Shown here piece after piece: positions 53,125 to 63,411 of a stretch of DNA of 64,000 nt (the stretch's first letter is position 1; the number at the start of each line of letters is the position of its first letter). Both the position numbers and the translations under genes were made by a program. The notes beneath the pieces are model-generated. The model searched no databases. It saw only the letters and a list, made by a program, of their open reading frames with translations, and had not been told where the DNA came from. This DNA comes from Paulinella micropora (lineage: Eukaryota > Cercozoa > Imbricatea > Euglyphida > Paulinellidae), in NCBI GenBank assembly GCA_019918135.1, contig WBZZ01005584.1, positions 62,001 to 126,000 on the forward strand, written 5' to 3'.

Positions 53125-53700
53125 TACACACACAGGAAGGGTCTTTTTTTTTCTCTCTCTCTCTTTCCCCTCTCCCTCGCTCTCCCCCCTCTCCCCTCCC
53201 TTTCTTTCCTCCCCTTTTCCTCCCTCCTCCCCTTTTCCTCCCTCCTCCCCTTCTCTCCGCGCCCTGCGAGGGGGGCGCGCCGGCTGGGCACACATTATTC
53301 AAATAAAGGCACCATTCGACAATAAAGCACAAAAGAAAGGCACACGAGCTTTCCCCCCACCCCTCCCTCCCCCCCCCCCCCCAATGGCTACACTACCGGA
53401 AGGGGGCTCTTGGGGCCAGGCCCAAGCACTGGCACAGCGGATCCAGGGTGTGCTAGACACAGCCACCAGCCGCGTACGTGACGACGAACAGATCGCGCCC
53501 AACTTTACTCTCATGTCCGGCGGGCGCCTCCACCTGACCCCCGACGAGCAGAAGCTCGTGGCCGGCCTGTTGCGCGAGCTACAGCGCAGTCCGTATGCAT
53601 CGCGGCTGAACAGGTTTGCACTCGTCCAGGTCATCCACGACCCCTCCGCCCTCATCGTCGACCTGGATGCGCGCCAGTCCCTGCAGCTCACGCCCGCCCG

Positions 53701-53765
53701 CCCAGCCCGCTGGCGCGGGCTGAAAGGGAGAGCAGGGGGGGGTTCGGGGGGCTTGCCCCCCGTCA
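53701..53765. repeat. GC palindromic element PE inside the primase gene
   Basis: CAGCCCGCTGGCGCGGGCTG, about 22 bases, then GGGGGGCTTGCCCCCC. It is read through in frame, adding about 22 residues between the hDhD and sxH motifs. Confidence 0.8.
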
Positions 53766-54357
53766 GCTACGACAAATTATCGTACCATCTCGTCTTCCCC
53801 CAGGTCGTGCTCGGCTGGGCCGACGCGGGTCTTCTCATGCGCGAAGCCATCGCCGACTTCGCGCGCCTCTTCCCGTCCTTCGCTGACCTCGACCTGTCCA
53901 CCATCGTCGACCTCTCCATCTACAAGCAAAATGGCGGGATGTGCAGGTACCCCTTCTGCGACAAGGCCGAGCGGAAGCCCTGCGCCGGCTGTTTCCAGGC
54001 GCCCCCTCCCCCCCGCCCGCTCTCGCGCGCCCGCCCGCTCTGTCCCTTCAACAAGAACGGTCACAAACCCGTCTACGCGCAGTGGGTCTTGCTCCCCTTG
54101 GGCGCTACCAACTCCGTGTACCCAGCGGCAGCTCCTCCTCCACCTCTAGCACAGGCAACCCCGAACCGATCCATGAACCCTCGCACGAGCTTGTCGCCCA
54201 AAACTTTGCCTTTTACTCCGCACGAGACATGAACGACGCCGAAATCGACGAATTTGTGGCTCTGGCCAGCGTCGGCGAGACCGACGCCACACGCGCAGGC
54301 CCGGCCTGGCACGACGACGACGCCCCCGCGCGCTTCAGGGCCCAGCCCGCCCGGCCC

Positions 54358-54440
54358 GCCCAGCCCGCTGGCGCGGGCTGGAAGGGAGAACGGGGGGGTC
54401 TCGGGCGGGGGCAGCCTGCCCCCCGCCAGCCTGCCCCCCG
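54358..54440. repeat. GC palindromic element PE inside the primase gene, second
   Basis: CAGCCCGCTGGCGCGGGCTG, then GGGCGGGGGCAGCCTGCCCC and a second CAGCCTGCCCCCCGG. The second hairpin is duplicated. Confidence 0.75.
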
Positions 54441-55313
54441 GCGGCTTAATCCCTCCGGCGGCCTGCCCCCCCCGAGCCCCCACCGTCCTACCCTGGGGCT
54501 CCGAACTCGCTGGCCAAATCCTCCTAGCGCCCCTGGCAGACGCCCCTCCCGCTACACCCGTCGTTTTGGGGGGGCCTGACCGCTACACCCAGGCACAGAT
54601 GAGCTCCATTTTTGTAGCACACGGCGCCCTACCTGGGGGCACACGTGCAATTCCCTCAAGTCGTATGGAAAACGCAAGGATTCCTTTGGGCCTACACGCT
54701 CAAAAACACCGCTATCTGCCCTTTCCGCCACGCCGCGACTGGTATCGCGGCCCCGCACTCTAGCAATCGCTTGCTTGTGACCCTGGGTCAACTTCGAATG
54801 GCTGTCATCTGTTTGGACGCGCAATGCGCTCGGGGCGTCTCCAAGGCCCGCTTCATGCTGCCCCAGGCCACGCGCTACAGGTTCTGTCTGGCACAACCCT
54901 GCCGTGTTTCCCTACCCTCCACCCCAGTCCCGACTGCTCATTCAGGCTCTCCGTACCAAGAAGAGCCTTCAGATACAAAACAACAAACAATGACAGCCGA
55001 GAACAAGCAGGATGATCAAGGTACCCAAGAGGGGGCTGCGCAATCTGAATTTTGTGTTTTTTGTTGGTTTGTATCTGAGGGCCTGTACCGCTTGCTGGTT
55101 TTCCCGCTGAAATCTTGCACCTTTTGCTTGCCTTGCAAAACGCCGTTTGTGTATGTAGGTGATCATGTTACTGCACCCGAAACCTCTACGCAGGTCTGTA
55201 TAATTGCATGTTCTTGCTTTTCTGCACTCTCTCCCCTCTCTCACGTGATTTTCCGGGAAAATCTACAAGATAATGAATCCTCTCGGCCACTGGGGGGTGT
55301 GTCTTTCTCATAG

Positions 55314-55808
55314 GGTCTGAGGTGGCACATAGGCCATACCGTCAGAATGGCAACGGGGTCGTTCAGGCCAATGTGTATTTTCCGCGGTATTTTCTGATGA
55401 CCACTCACACCCCGACTATTAGAAACATAGGTGTGGGTGGTTTTGCTGTTTTTTGTACTTTCATGTTTCAGACAATGTTATTGCAATGTGGGTGTGGTCC
55501 TTGCTCTCCTCTCCGCTTTACCCTTTCTCCCCCTCCCTATTTCTCTCTCTCCCGTCTCTTTCCCCCCTCCCTTTTTCTCTTTTTCCTTCCCCTTCTTCTT
55601 CCCCCCCCCCTCTTCCCCACGGGGATAAGTGTGTGAGCAGCCCCCCCCCTGTTAGTTTCGTGTTTTTTGCTTTGCTCACCCTCTCCCCTGTTTGTCCCTT
55701 TCCTCTCCCCTTATTCCACCGCATTCTTCTTCTGGGCTTGAGCTTTCCGTAATTGGGTCACAAAGGACTTTAGGGGGGGTCTGCTTCCTTACGGCTGAGA
55801 TCTGGTGA
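55314..55808. other. Pyrimidine-rich spacer before the HNH gene
   Basis: About 200 bases of C/T tract (55505-55620). Upstream, at 55242-55263, CACGTG overlaps a 17-base palindrome GATTTTCCGGGAAAATC. No gene is supported; promoter of the HNH gene by position. Confidence 0.45.
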
Positions 55809-57320
55809 ATGGATATTTTGCCAGACGAGCAGGAGCTGACGCTGGCAGATTCGGAAGAGGCACAACATATGCTGCGCAATAAATTGAGGCATCTTGCACT
55901 CAAGACCAAAAACCCACAGTTGCAGGGTCTGCGTCCAATTTATTTGGGAACACTACTGCCATTAGCGAACGAGCGGCGCTTGATTAGCACGCTTCAGGCG
56001 CGAGAGTGGGTTTTGGCTCACAAAGGGCAAGCACGCCTGGCGGCGTACTTTATGCCTGGGGCGCCCAAGTGGCACATCGATCACATTGTCCCGCGAAAGT
56101 GGGGCGGCGTGGACCATCCGCGCAATTATGTGATGATGCCGGGCGCAGTGAACATTTCGTTTAGGGAATTTTTGCCGGTGGAAAAGCTAGCCTATGTTGG
56201 CAGCGTTGCAGCGCGAGGCGCCAAGCTTTTTTGCGACTACTTGCGCCCTGGTGCAGAGTCGAGGATCGAAGACTTGCCCGAGTTGGCCATCACGGCTGCT
56301 TTGGGCAGCAGTATGATCTATCGCTGGGACGCCGCGTCGTCTATCCCCAGTACTAGGAAGAAAGAACAAATTGTGGGCAGCGACGCCGTAGCCGGCGGCG
56401 CAAAACGAAAGAAAGGGCCAGTGAGGAGAGAGGCAAAGGCAACAAAGCAGACCTCCAAGCTCCCGGAGCCTGACAAAGCATCAGAGGAAAAAGCTTTGGC
56501 TTTGGACAAAGAGGAGGAAGAGCGCAGAGCACAGCAAAGCACAGCCAGAAAATCAGCCATTGAGCAGTTACAGGCAGCAGCCACGAGGCTTACAGACGAG
56601 GAGCTGCGCGCGGAAATCGCTCTGGACGACGCTGGTTGGCAAGCCTTGCCCGTGACTGGGACAAACCTTCCCCTGGAGGGCGAAATGGATGGGTCTGCCC
56701 TAGACCGGGTGGGCTATCTGAAATTGCTGCTGAGGCACCCCTCGGCGAGGCCCCTGCTGAATTATAAGATTGCGTGCAGAATTGCGGTCCAGACCCCACT
56801 GTTAGCTCTGGTGGGCACATGGTGCCGTTGCAGTGGCAGGCCGGAGCTTTACCCGAGCCAAGGGGCGGACTTGCAAGAGTCTCAACCCTTGACCGCCCGT
56901 GTACTATTTCTGGAGGCTCTTGCGATCTTGTTGCTGAAAGGCTCTCAGCTGCAGGAGGGTCAGGCAGGCCCTTGCCAAACCCCTATGGACAGGCTGCTAG
57001 GCGGCGAAATTTTCTCCCTGGGGAACGTGGCCGCGAATCAACGGCAGATCAAGCTGTTGTTTCGCAACGGATATACGCTTTGGCCTAACTTGCATATCAA
57101 GCAGAACACTCTGAACCGCCTAGCACGCGAGCCCAGCCCGCTGGCGCGGGCTGGAAGGGAGAGCAGGGAGGGACTTGGGGGGCAGGCCGCCCCCAGGCCC
57201 CCGGCAGCTTGCCTTTTCCACGCAAGTTTGTCGGAGCCTGCTCGTCCAGTTTTTTGGAACGTGCTTGCGCTCGGGCCTAGAAAGGCAGAAAACCGCTGGC
57301 GGCAACCGGTCCCGTCTTAG
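55809..57320 (+). CDS. HNH-nuclease-like protein
   Basis: ATG at 55809. Residues about 70-130 hold AKWHIDHIVPRKWGGVDHPR with NYVMMPGAVN, a good HNH pattern (His-Ile-Asp-His ... Asn). A basic, Ala/Glu-rich linker follows (about 180-260) and a helical domain (LTDEELRAEIALDDAGWQAL, YLKLLLRHPSARPLLNYK, DRLLGGEIFSLGN). HNH domains cut DNA and occur in homing, repair and restriction-type enzymes; which this is cannot be told. After LHIKQNTLNRLARE the frame enters a GC palindrome (57131-57206), so the C-terminal 60 residues are of doubtful origin. Coding-like sequence goes on in another frame to 57675 (VCRSLLVQFFGTCLRSGLER, acidic run, KIDALRLVHEIADNYH). Confidence 0.7.
   Translation: MDILPDEQELTLADSEEAQHMLRNKLRHLALKTKNPQLQGLRPIYLGTLLPLANERRLISTLQAREWVLAHKGQARLAAYFMPGAPKWHIDHIVPRKWGGVDHPRNYVMMPGAVNISFREFLPVEKLAYVGSVAARGAKLFCDYLRPGAESRIEDLPELAITAALGSSMIYRWDAASSIPSTRKKEQIVGSDAVAGGAKRKKGPVRREAKATKQTSKLPEPDKASEEKALALDKEEEERRAQQSTARKSAIEQLQAAATRLTDEELRAEIALDDAGWQALPVTGTNLPLEGEMDGSALDRVGYLKLLLRHPSARPLLNYKIACRIAVQTPLLALVGTWCRCSGRPELYPSQGADLQESQPLTARVLFLEALAILLLKGSQLQEGQAGPCQTPMDRLLGGEIFSLGNVAANQRQIKLLFRNGYTLWPNLHIKQNTLNRLAREPSPLARAGRESREGLGGQAAPRPPAACLFHASLSEPARPVFWNVLALGPRKAENRWRQPVPS
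57131..57206. repeat. GC palindromic element PE inside the HNH gene
   Basis: CCCAGCCCGCTGGCGCGGGCTG, then GGGGGGCAGGCCGCCCCC. Sequence on both sides looks coding, but the frame that looks best changes across it. Confidence 0.75.
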
Positions 57321-57675
57321 AGACAAACAGACAAAAGGCCTGCACACCTGCTACCGCGTGGCTTTTTTTAGCGGCGTGAATTTAGTTGGGAAAAAGAGGC
57401 GCAAGGGAGAGGACGAGGAACAAGGTGAGGGGCGGGACGAGGATCAGGGCGAAGAAGAGCAGGGCGAGGGCGGGGACGAGAACGAGGAGCGGGAGGAGCG
57501 GCGCAGGGAGAAGGAGGAAGACAAGATAGACGCCCTGCGGCTGGTACACGAGATTGCTGACAATTATCATCTACTGACGAACTGGGTCGCAAATACTGAA
57601 GAAAGAGCTACAAGTGGCAAACGTGTAGGGGACAAGGAAAGGCAGCAGCCCGCTAGTAAGAGACAGCGACGCTGA

Positions 57676-57949
57676 AATAAAAAAGGGGGCTGGGGAGGGG
57701 TTCAAAGAAAAGAATTGGTATAAGATCTGGCCCCCATGGCAGAGATCGTCTTCTGTTGGTTGGGGTAGAACTTTTCCTCCCTCGGTAAGTACACTTGCAG
57801 CCTGATGGGACTTTTTTGCGATATTTCTTTTAATAAATGTTATACTTTTCGCACACAAAAAACTGCTCGGCGGGCTAGTAATAAACTAAGCAAGAATTTA
57901 ATAACTCACAGCCCCCTTCTCTGTGCGCTAGCGCTGTGAGTTTGTTTCT
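57676..57949. other. Short spacer after the HNH gene
   Basis: AT-rich; CTGTGCGCTAGCGCTGTGAG at 57921-57940 is palindromic in its centre and recurs at 58239-58258. Nothing else is seen. Confidence 0.45.
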
Positions 57950-58035
57950 GATATGGCCAAAAAAGGCAGTAACAAAGGGCATTTCGGCACGATGCCTTTA
58001 TTCAGCCATATCACTTCCATGTTTCGACCATATCA
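57950..58035. repeat. Hairpin element H, long form
   Basis: GATATGGCCAAAAAAGGCAG, ATGCCTTTATTCAGCCATATC, ACTTCCATGTTTCGACCATATC. Nearly the same as 53037-53124. A half copy (TGATATGGTAAAAAAGCC) lies at 58269. Confidence 0.65.
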
Positions 58036-58089
58036 CGACGCGCACACAGGGAGGGGAGGGGGGTCCTCTCTCTCTCTCTTTCTCTCTCC

Positions 58090-58232
58090 TCCCCTCTTTG
58101 GGAAGAAGAGGGGCCAGGGAGAGGTCGAGGAACAAGGCGATGAGCGGGGCGAGGAGCGGCGCGGGGAGGAGGAGGAAGACAAGATAGACGCCCTGCGGCT
58201 TGTCCACGAGATCGCTGACAGTTATTATCTAC
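58090..58232 (+). pseudogene. Duplicate of the HNH gene's 3' coding part
   Basis: GGGAAGAAGAGG through AAGACAAGATAGACGCCCTG and CGAGATCGCTGACAGTTATT repeats 57388-57577 with a shorter acidic run (KIDALRLVHEIADSYYLL). With the hairpin and CTGTGCGCTAGCG box it forms a direct duplication of about 350 bases. Confidence 0.7.
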
Positions 58233-58246
58233 TGACACTCTGTGCG

Positions 58247-59807
58247 CTAGCGCTGCGAGTTTGTTTTTTTTGATATGGTAAAAAAGCCAACCCTGCGCTG
58301 AGCCTCCGCGTCGCCCCGCTCGGCCGCGCGCGTATACCACTCGGCCGCTCGTGCCTTATCTCTCGGCACGCCCGCACCAAAATCGTAGCATAAACCCAGC
58401 TGGCGCTGGGCCTGGGCGTCGCCCCGCTCGGCTGCCCGGGTGTACCACTGAACAGCGGCAGTCTTGTTCTCTGCTACGCCCTTGCCGAGGGCGTAGCAAA
58501 GACCGAGTTGTAGCTGCGCGACCGCGACCCCTTGCTCGGCGGCCCCGCAATACCACTCGACTGCTTGGCCCATGTCTTGGCTGACTCCTTGCCCGTCGGC
58601 GTAACACCCGCCTAGGTTGTACTGCGCGGCCGAGTCCCCTTGTTCCGCCGCCCGGCGGTACCACTCCACCGCCTGGTTATGGTCTTGGCTGACTCCTTGT
58701 CCTTGATTGTAGCAGAGGCCCAGGTTGGACTGCGCGGCCGCGTGACCTTGTTCCGCTGCCCGGCGGTACCAGTCCACTGCCTGGCCCTGATCTTGGCTGA
58801 CTCCTTGTCCTTGGACGTAACAGACGCCCAGGTTGTACTGCGCGGCCGCACACCCTTGCTCCTCCGCCCGGTGGTACCACTCTACGGCTTGGCCCCGGTC
58901 TTGGCAGACTCCCTGTCCTTGATCGTAACAGATGCCTAGTTTGTACTGTGCGGCCGAGTGCCCTTGCTCCGCCGCCCGGCGGAACCACTCAACTGCCTGT
59001 CCCTGGTTTTGGCTGACTCCCTGCCCGTTGGCGTAACAGACGCCCAGACTGGACTGCGCGGCCGCGCCCCCTTGCTCGGCCGCGTGGCGGTACCACTCGG
59101 CTGCCTGGGCGTAGTCCTGGTTCACTCCCTGTCCTTTATAGTAACAGACGCCCAGGTTGTACTGCGCAGTCGGCTGCCCTTGTTCCGCCGCCTGGTGGTA
59201 CCACTCGACGGCCTGGGCGTAGTCCTGTTTCACTTTCTGTCCAGCATAGTAACCATTCCCCAGATTGCACTGCGCGGCCGAGTGCCCTTGTTCCGCCACG
59301 CGCGTGTACCACTTGACAGCCTGTGCGTAGTCCTGTTTTACTCCCTTGCCAAAACTATAAACATTCCCCAAATCAAACTGCGCATCCACGTGCCCTTGCT
59401 CGGCCGCTTTGGTGTACCACTTGGCTGCCTTGACTTCGTCATTGTCTACGCCTTTGCCATCTTTGTAGCGTTGGGCGAGCTCGTACTGCGCGGCTGCTCT
59501 TTCTTGCTCGGCGGGCGGGGTCTGGTCCGTCGCGCAGCTCACGCAAAATGTCGCGCAGCAGCAGCGCCAGGTCAGGCTCTAGTGCTGAACTAGTCACCAG
59601 ATACTTGAGCTCGTCTTCTGTAAGGCGCAGCAGCCCCGCTCTGTCGCGGTATTGCAGGGTGCGGATCATCGTGTCCAACGCGGGCTCCGGCACGCCGTGC
59701 GCCGCGAGCCTCTCACGCAGCCAACGCTGGACGTCCGCCCTTGCAGACCCCGGCGCCGGGGTCGCGGGGGGCCGGAAACCGGACGAGGAGCCCGGCTTAG
59801 CCGTCAT
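58247..59807 (-). CDS. Sel1-repeat protein with N-terminal helical domain
   Basis: ATG at 59807 opens a head of about 95 residues (VQRWLRERLAAHGVPEPALD, LLRLTEDELKYLVTSSALEP) that is helical and may be SAM-like. The Sel1 part follows in another frame (about one break near the junction): 11 full 36-residue repeats, such as AAQYNLGVCYYKGQGVNQDY with AQAAEWYRHAAEQG, and a twelfth cut short where a half hairpin element begins (58268-58285). Sel1 repeats are protein-binding scaffolds of the TPR kind, common in ER-associated degradation and signalling, and also in effectors of amoeba-dwelling microbes and in giant viruses. Confidence 0.8.
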
Positions 59808-59979
59808 GGCAGGGAAGGGATGGGGAAAAGGGGAGAAGGGCGGGGGGGGTCCTCCTCCTTTTTGTTGTCTTCTTGAAACGGAAGTGGGGACAGGGAGGGG
59901 CGGGGGGGGGGGGGGGGGGTACGGAAAAGAGGGAGAGGAGTGAAAGGGGAGGGGAGGAGGGGAGGAGGGAGGCCGGGGT

Positions 59980-61704
59980 TTAAGACAACAAGTCTTTTCT
60001 GTTTGCTACACTATTTGTTTTTCTAATACCCATGGCAACTGTTTCTTCGCGGGGTGAACTGCTGTCGGCGATGGGCCCTTTCACGGTCCGGACGGGTGCC
60101 GACCGTTGAGACCCCGTAAGAAACCAGGGCCAAGGGGTTTTGGTCGGCGATGGCTGTCTGGGACCCGTTGAGAAGTAACTCGGGTCCGGACCTGCAGCCG
60201 GAGGGAGAGCTCCGGGGTCCGTCGAATCCGTGCACCCCGCGGGAGGCGGCGGCAACATCTCGGAGGACGACGGCGCCGCTCCACCCCCGTTTTCCTGTGG
60301 CGCAGGCGTTGGGGCCTCCTGCGCCCCACCAGGCAGCACCTGGCCCGGTGCACCGTGATCCAAAAAGGTAACGCTAGCACCCGCCGTGCCGGCGGCGGAG
60401 CTTGTGGTAGCCTGGTTAGCACCAAAACCACCGCTAGGGCCCGATGCCGCCGAGGCCGCCGCCGTCGTCACGGGGGCAGCAGTGCTGTTGACGCTGCTAG
60501 TAGTCGTCATGGCAACTTGGCTACTCATGTTTCGAAGTCCCAAGCTGTACGTCAGTCTGGCCACAATGTCTAGAGCTGCTTTAGGTATATGCCGCAAGCT
60601 GACTTCTTCCGAGCCACTTGCGAGTTTATGGGGGAACACGTAGGTTGGGTAAGGGGGGGGAGGCGCCAAGGGTTGGCCAGAATTTGCCCGACTTAAAATA
60701 GAACCGGGAAGAGGGAGCGATAGGGAGGGGGCTCGCAGGCGGAGCAAGCACCCCCCCGCCCCCACCCCCGCCCCTCTTTCTCCTCCCGCCCCTCTCTCCC
60801 CCCCCCCCCCCCACGCGCCCGCCCCCCTCCCCGTTCTCTTGTCTCCTCCTTCTCGCTTTCTTCCTCCCTCCCCCGCGCTCGTCAGCGTAATAGACTGCCA
60901 CGTCCCAATTAAGGCCTCCGCAGAGGCCCGCGAACTTTGGCCGTACGGAAGCGAACTCAAATCGGCCACCTGAAACGGCTCCAACAACCAACTGCTCGTG
61001 ACCGGCCCGGGGTTCTTGTAGCACTGCCAAGGCCACAGATAGCGCGTTCCCAGCAGGTAGGTCCCCGGCCTGGCGCCTTTGGTGCAGTACGAATTCTCCA
61101 AGATCGAGGCGGTATTGTTCCAGTAGTTGCGCACGTGCTGAATGCTCGCGCCCTTGGGGCCGTGCGGGTCCCTCAGCCGGTAGTCGCTGACGATCCCCTC
61201 AATGTTGTCGTGCGCCACGCTGTACATAAAATGGCTCCTGGTGCGCTTGTCATACCTAGACGCCGCCACGTAACCCCAGCTCTGCCTCTCCTGGATCAGC
61301 CCGGGCATAGGCTCGTAGCCCGGCGCATTGTCCAAGTGCTCGTAAAAACAGGGACGCCCTATCATAGCCAACGCCAAAATCTCCAGCTCCTCCGCCGAGA
61401 GCTGTTCTTGGTAATGCTGCCTAGCCTCTGCCGGAATCGACTTGTCATACCGCTTGCGCTCTAAAAGCGCATGCTCCATCGCATTCTCGTACAAACAGTG
61501 TTCGTGCACCTCAACTACCTGCTCGCCTGCTCGGCACACCACAGGCTCGGGCTCGGGACCCCAGATCACGCACAGCGACGGGTCTGTCTGGCTCGGCAGG
61601 CTGCTATTGGCACCAACATTCACGCCGGCGCCGTTTGTAGACAGCTCTCTGCACAGCGCTTCCTTGAACGCCTCTTCCGTCTTGTCACTGTACTTTGACG
61701 CCAT
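59980..61704 (-). CDS. Unknown protein with low-complexity insert
   Basis: 574 residues from the ATG at 61704. The first 270 residues look like a folded domain (VVEVHEHCLYENAMEHALLE, YVAASRYDKRTRSHFMYSVA, SIQHVRNYWNNTASILENSY). A Gly/Arg run (about 280-340) coincides with purine and G tracts and may be an insertion. Then VSLRHIPKAALDIVARLTYS and a long Ala/Ser/Thr/Pro-rich tail. No signal peptide, no membrane helix. No family recognised. It is spaced 180 bases from the Sel1 gene on the same strand. Confidence 0.6.
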   Translation of the reverse strand: MASKYSDKTEEAFKEALCRELSTNGAGVNVGANSSLPSQTDPSLCVIWGPEPEPVVCRAGEQVVEVHEHCLYENAMEHALLERKRYDKSIPAEARQHYQEQLSAEELEILALAMIGRPCFYEHLDNAPGYEPMPGLIQERQSWGYVAASRYDKRTRSHFMYSVAHDNIEGIVSDYRLRDPHGPKGASIQHVRNYWNNTASILENSYCTKGARPGTYLLGTRYLWPWQCYKNPGPVTSSWLLEPFQVADLSSLPYGQSSRASAEALIGTWQSITLTSAGEGGRKREGGDKRTGRGAGAWGGGGERGAGGERGAGVGAGGCLLRLRAPSLSLPLPGSILSRANSGQPLAPPPPYPTYVFPHKLASGSEEVSLRHIPKAALDIVARLTYSLGLRNMSSQVAMTTTSSVNSTAAPVTTAAASAASGPSGGFGANQATTSSAAGTAGASVTFLDHGAPGQVLPGGAQEAPTPAPQENGGGAAPSSSEMLPPPPAGCTDSTDPGALPPAAGPDPSYFSTGPRQPSPTKTPWPWFLTGSQRSAPVRTVKGPIADSSSPREETVAMGIRKTNSVANRKDLLS

Positions 61705-62053
61705 GTTGCCCCCCTCCCCCCCCCCCCTTTGCTTTTTCCTCTCTCTCCTTTGTCTTTTGCGATCGTGACGAGCGGCAGAGGTCGGGGGGGGGGGGGCCAG
61801 GAGAAGAGGGAGAAAGAAAGTAAAAGGAGGAAAAGAGGGAAGGGGAGGACAGAGGGGAAGGGGGAAAACGGGGAGGGGGAAGGGGCAAAGACAGATCGTG
61901 CTTGCCTTCCTCCCTTGTCTCCCTCCCCCTCCCTCCCTCCCTCTCCTAGTTGCTCAGTGTCAAGTGTAAGACTTTGTCGAGCTTTTATTAAAAAAATCAC
62001 ACATTTTTGGCGCTCCTCTCCCTTTCCCTCTCTCGCTCACCAATCCTTCTAGT
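61705..62053. other. Spacer with inverted composite repeat
   Basis: At 61950-61994 the minus strand reads TAATAAAAGCTCGACAAAG, CTTACACTTGACACTGAGC. Purine tracts around it. It follows the stop of the next gene on the other side, in keeping with a 3'-end role, but its orientation relative to genes varies elsewhere. Confidence 0.5.
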
Positions 62054-63172
62054 CTATCTTTTCGTGGCCGGGGGCTCCTCCTCGCTGTGCGCATGGTGTG
62101 TCAGGCCCGCCTGGGTGTAGATGGTCCGCGTAGGCTCGGGATACAAACAAAAGAGCGTCTTGACCACCTCCTCCGTCGCTTTGGTGAGCGGACTTACTAG
62201 CTGCAGTCTTTGCAACGTTCCGGGCTTCTGCGCAAAGCGCGCCCAAAGTTCCAGAAACAAGGCACGACAAGCGGCGGTCTCGGGGGACAGGTCGCGGGGT
62301 TGTGCCCCGGGCCCCGAGGCGCCGGCAGCAAGCGCTAGCACATGAAACCTAAAACCGCCCACCCACAACTCCCGGGCACCCTCTAGCGCAGCCCGCCTTG
62401 CCTGCACGTTGCTGGGCCAGTTCCACGCAGGACACATTTCCCAATTCCGGGTGGCACCAGAGGCTTCGCTTATATGTAAGTGCCCAAGCCCGCTAACATA
62501 AAAAACGTCTGTATTAATTTTAAAAAAAGAATCCTCGTATTGCGCTCTTTCTAGCTCGTGGATACTGTCCTCCTGGCACATGGTTACCAGCTGTCCCCAC
62601 TGCTTCTCTTGAATCTTTCCGAGCAGTTTGTAAGTTTTGCTTAACAGAAGGGGCAGGTTTACTTTCCCGTAGCCCGCGGGCGGTGCTTGGGGGCAGAGCT
62701 TGCGTCCATGCACGCAGCGGGCTCGCGCAGCGCTGGGCGCCTGGGCCTCCAACGCCATTAACATGCTGTCTTTCAACTCCTGAGCTTTCTCTTGCTTTTT
62801 GCTCATCTCACCCAACCAGCCAAGATGCGCATATCTGCTCAAGCGACACGGGTATTGTTTTTGGAAAATTTTCCAAGCCTGATTCCAGTTATTAAAATCC
62901 AATTCTCGACTTGTGGCGTCTTTGCGTATCATCAGAGCAAAGCCAAGCGATAACCTAAAGACATTCCGCAAAACCATTTCAGGGGCAGCTACTTCTGTCA
63001 CAAAGCGCTCATGCTCGGAGCTGCCGCGGATCAGAAGCGCAGCACCCGACAGGCTTACGCACAGGCATTCCCTCAAGCAACAGGGGCAGCAAAAGCGCCT
63101 TTCTTCTTTGGTCTCACGTGCCTTGGGCAGGGGATGCGGTGCCGAGTGGCCAGTCCAGATTCTGCTGCACAT
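62054..63172 (-). CDS. Unknown protein
   Basis: Start set at the ATG at 63172 (the frame extends to a GTG at 63220). 372 residues. N-terminal CCPCC cluster (RRFCCPCCLRECLCVSLSG), then helical segments (FNNWNQAWKIFQKQYPCRLS, LLSKTYKLLGKIQEKQWGQL), a stretch FYVSGLGHLHISEASGATRN and an end ATEEVVKTLFCLYPEPTRTI. No family recognised. Size and style resemble family A at 14.6 kb, but I could not align them. Confidence 0.6.
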   Translation of the reverse strand: MCSRIWTGHSAPHPLPKARETKEERRFCCPCCLRECLCVSLSGAALLIRGSSEHERFVTEVAAPEMVLRNVFRLSLGFALMIRKDATSRELDFNNWNQAWKIFQKQYPCRLSRYAHLGWLGEMSKKQEKAQELKDSMLMALEAQAPSAARARCVHGRKLCPQAPPAGYGKVNLPLLLSKTYKLLGKIQEKQWGQLVTMCQEDSIHELERAQYEDSFFKINTDVFYVSGLGHLHISEASGATRNWEMCPAWNWPSNVQARRAALEGARELWVGGFRFHVLALAAGASGPGAQPRDLSPETAACRALFLELWARFAQKPGTLQRLQLVSPLTKATEEVVKTLFCLYPEPTRTIYTQAGLTHHAHSEEEPPATKR

Positions 63173-63411
63173 TGCAAAGTATTTTTGCGATTCAAGCTTA
63201 CAAAACCCGTCCTTCCCCACTCTCTTACTCTTCTTTGGCAGAGGAGGTTTCCTTCTCCTCCTCCCAAAGGAATTACATTAAAAAGGACTTTGCGGAAAAG
63301 AGGGGGGAAGAGAGGGGGTGGGGGAGAGGTAATTTGGGCGCCCCCCCCCTAAGCTGCCTGCCAGAACTCTTAGAAATACCTCCCGCCGAGCACAATATCT
63401 TTGTTTTGTCA

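Larger units (their letters stand above)
53384..55300 (+). pseudogene. PrimPol-type (AEP superfamily) primase, fossil-like
   Basis: ATG at 53384. The catalytic core shows LIVDLDARQSL (the metal-binding hDhD pattern), LSYHLVFPQV (the sxH pattern) and IVDLSIYKQNGGMCRYPFCD, all in the order seen in archaeo-eukaryotic primases. Further on, AICPFRHAATG, PHSSNRLLV and VICLDAQCARG match the zinc module of the PrimPol/herpes-pox UL52 group. Two GC palindromic elements (53701-53765, 54358-54440) lie inside the gene. It looks broken, in about two places. Host PrimPol and a primase from an integrated large DNA virus are both possible. Confidence 0.65.

Noticed and set aside
53081-53383. N-terminal extension of the primase ORF to 53081
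   Set aside because: It covers a hairpin element and a C/T tract; the ATG at 53384 begins the coding-like part.
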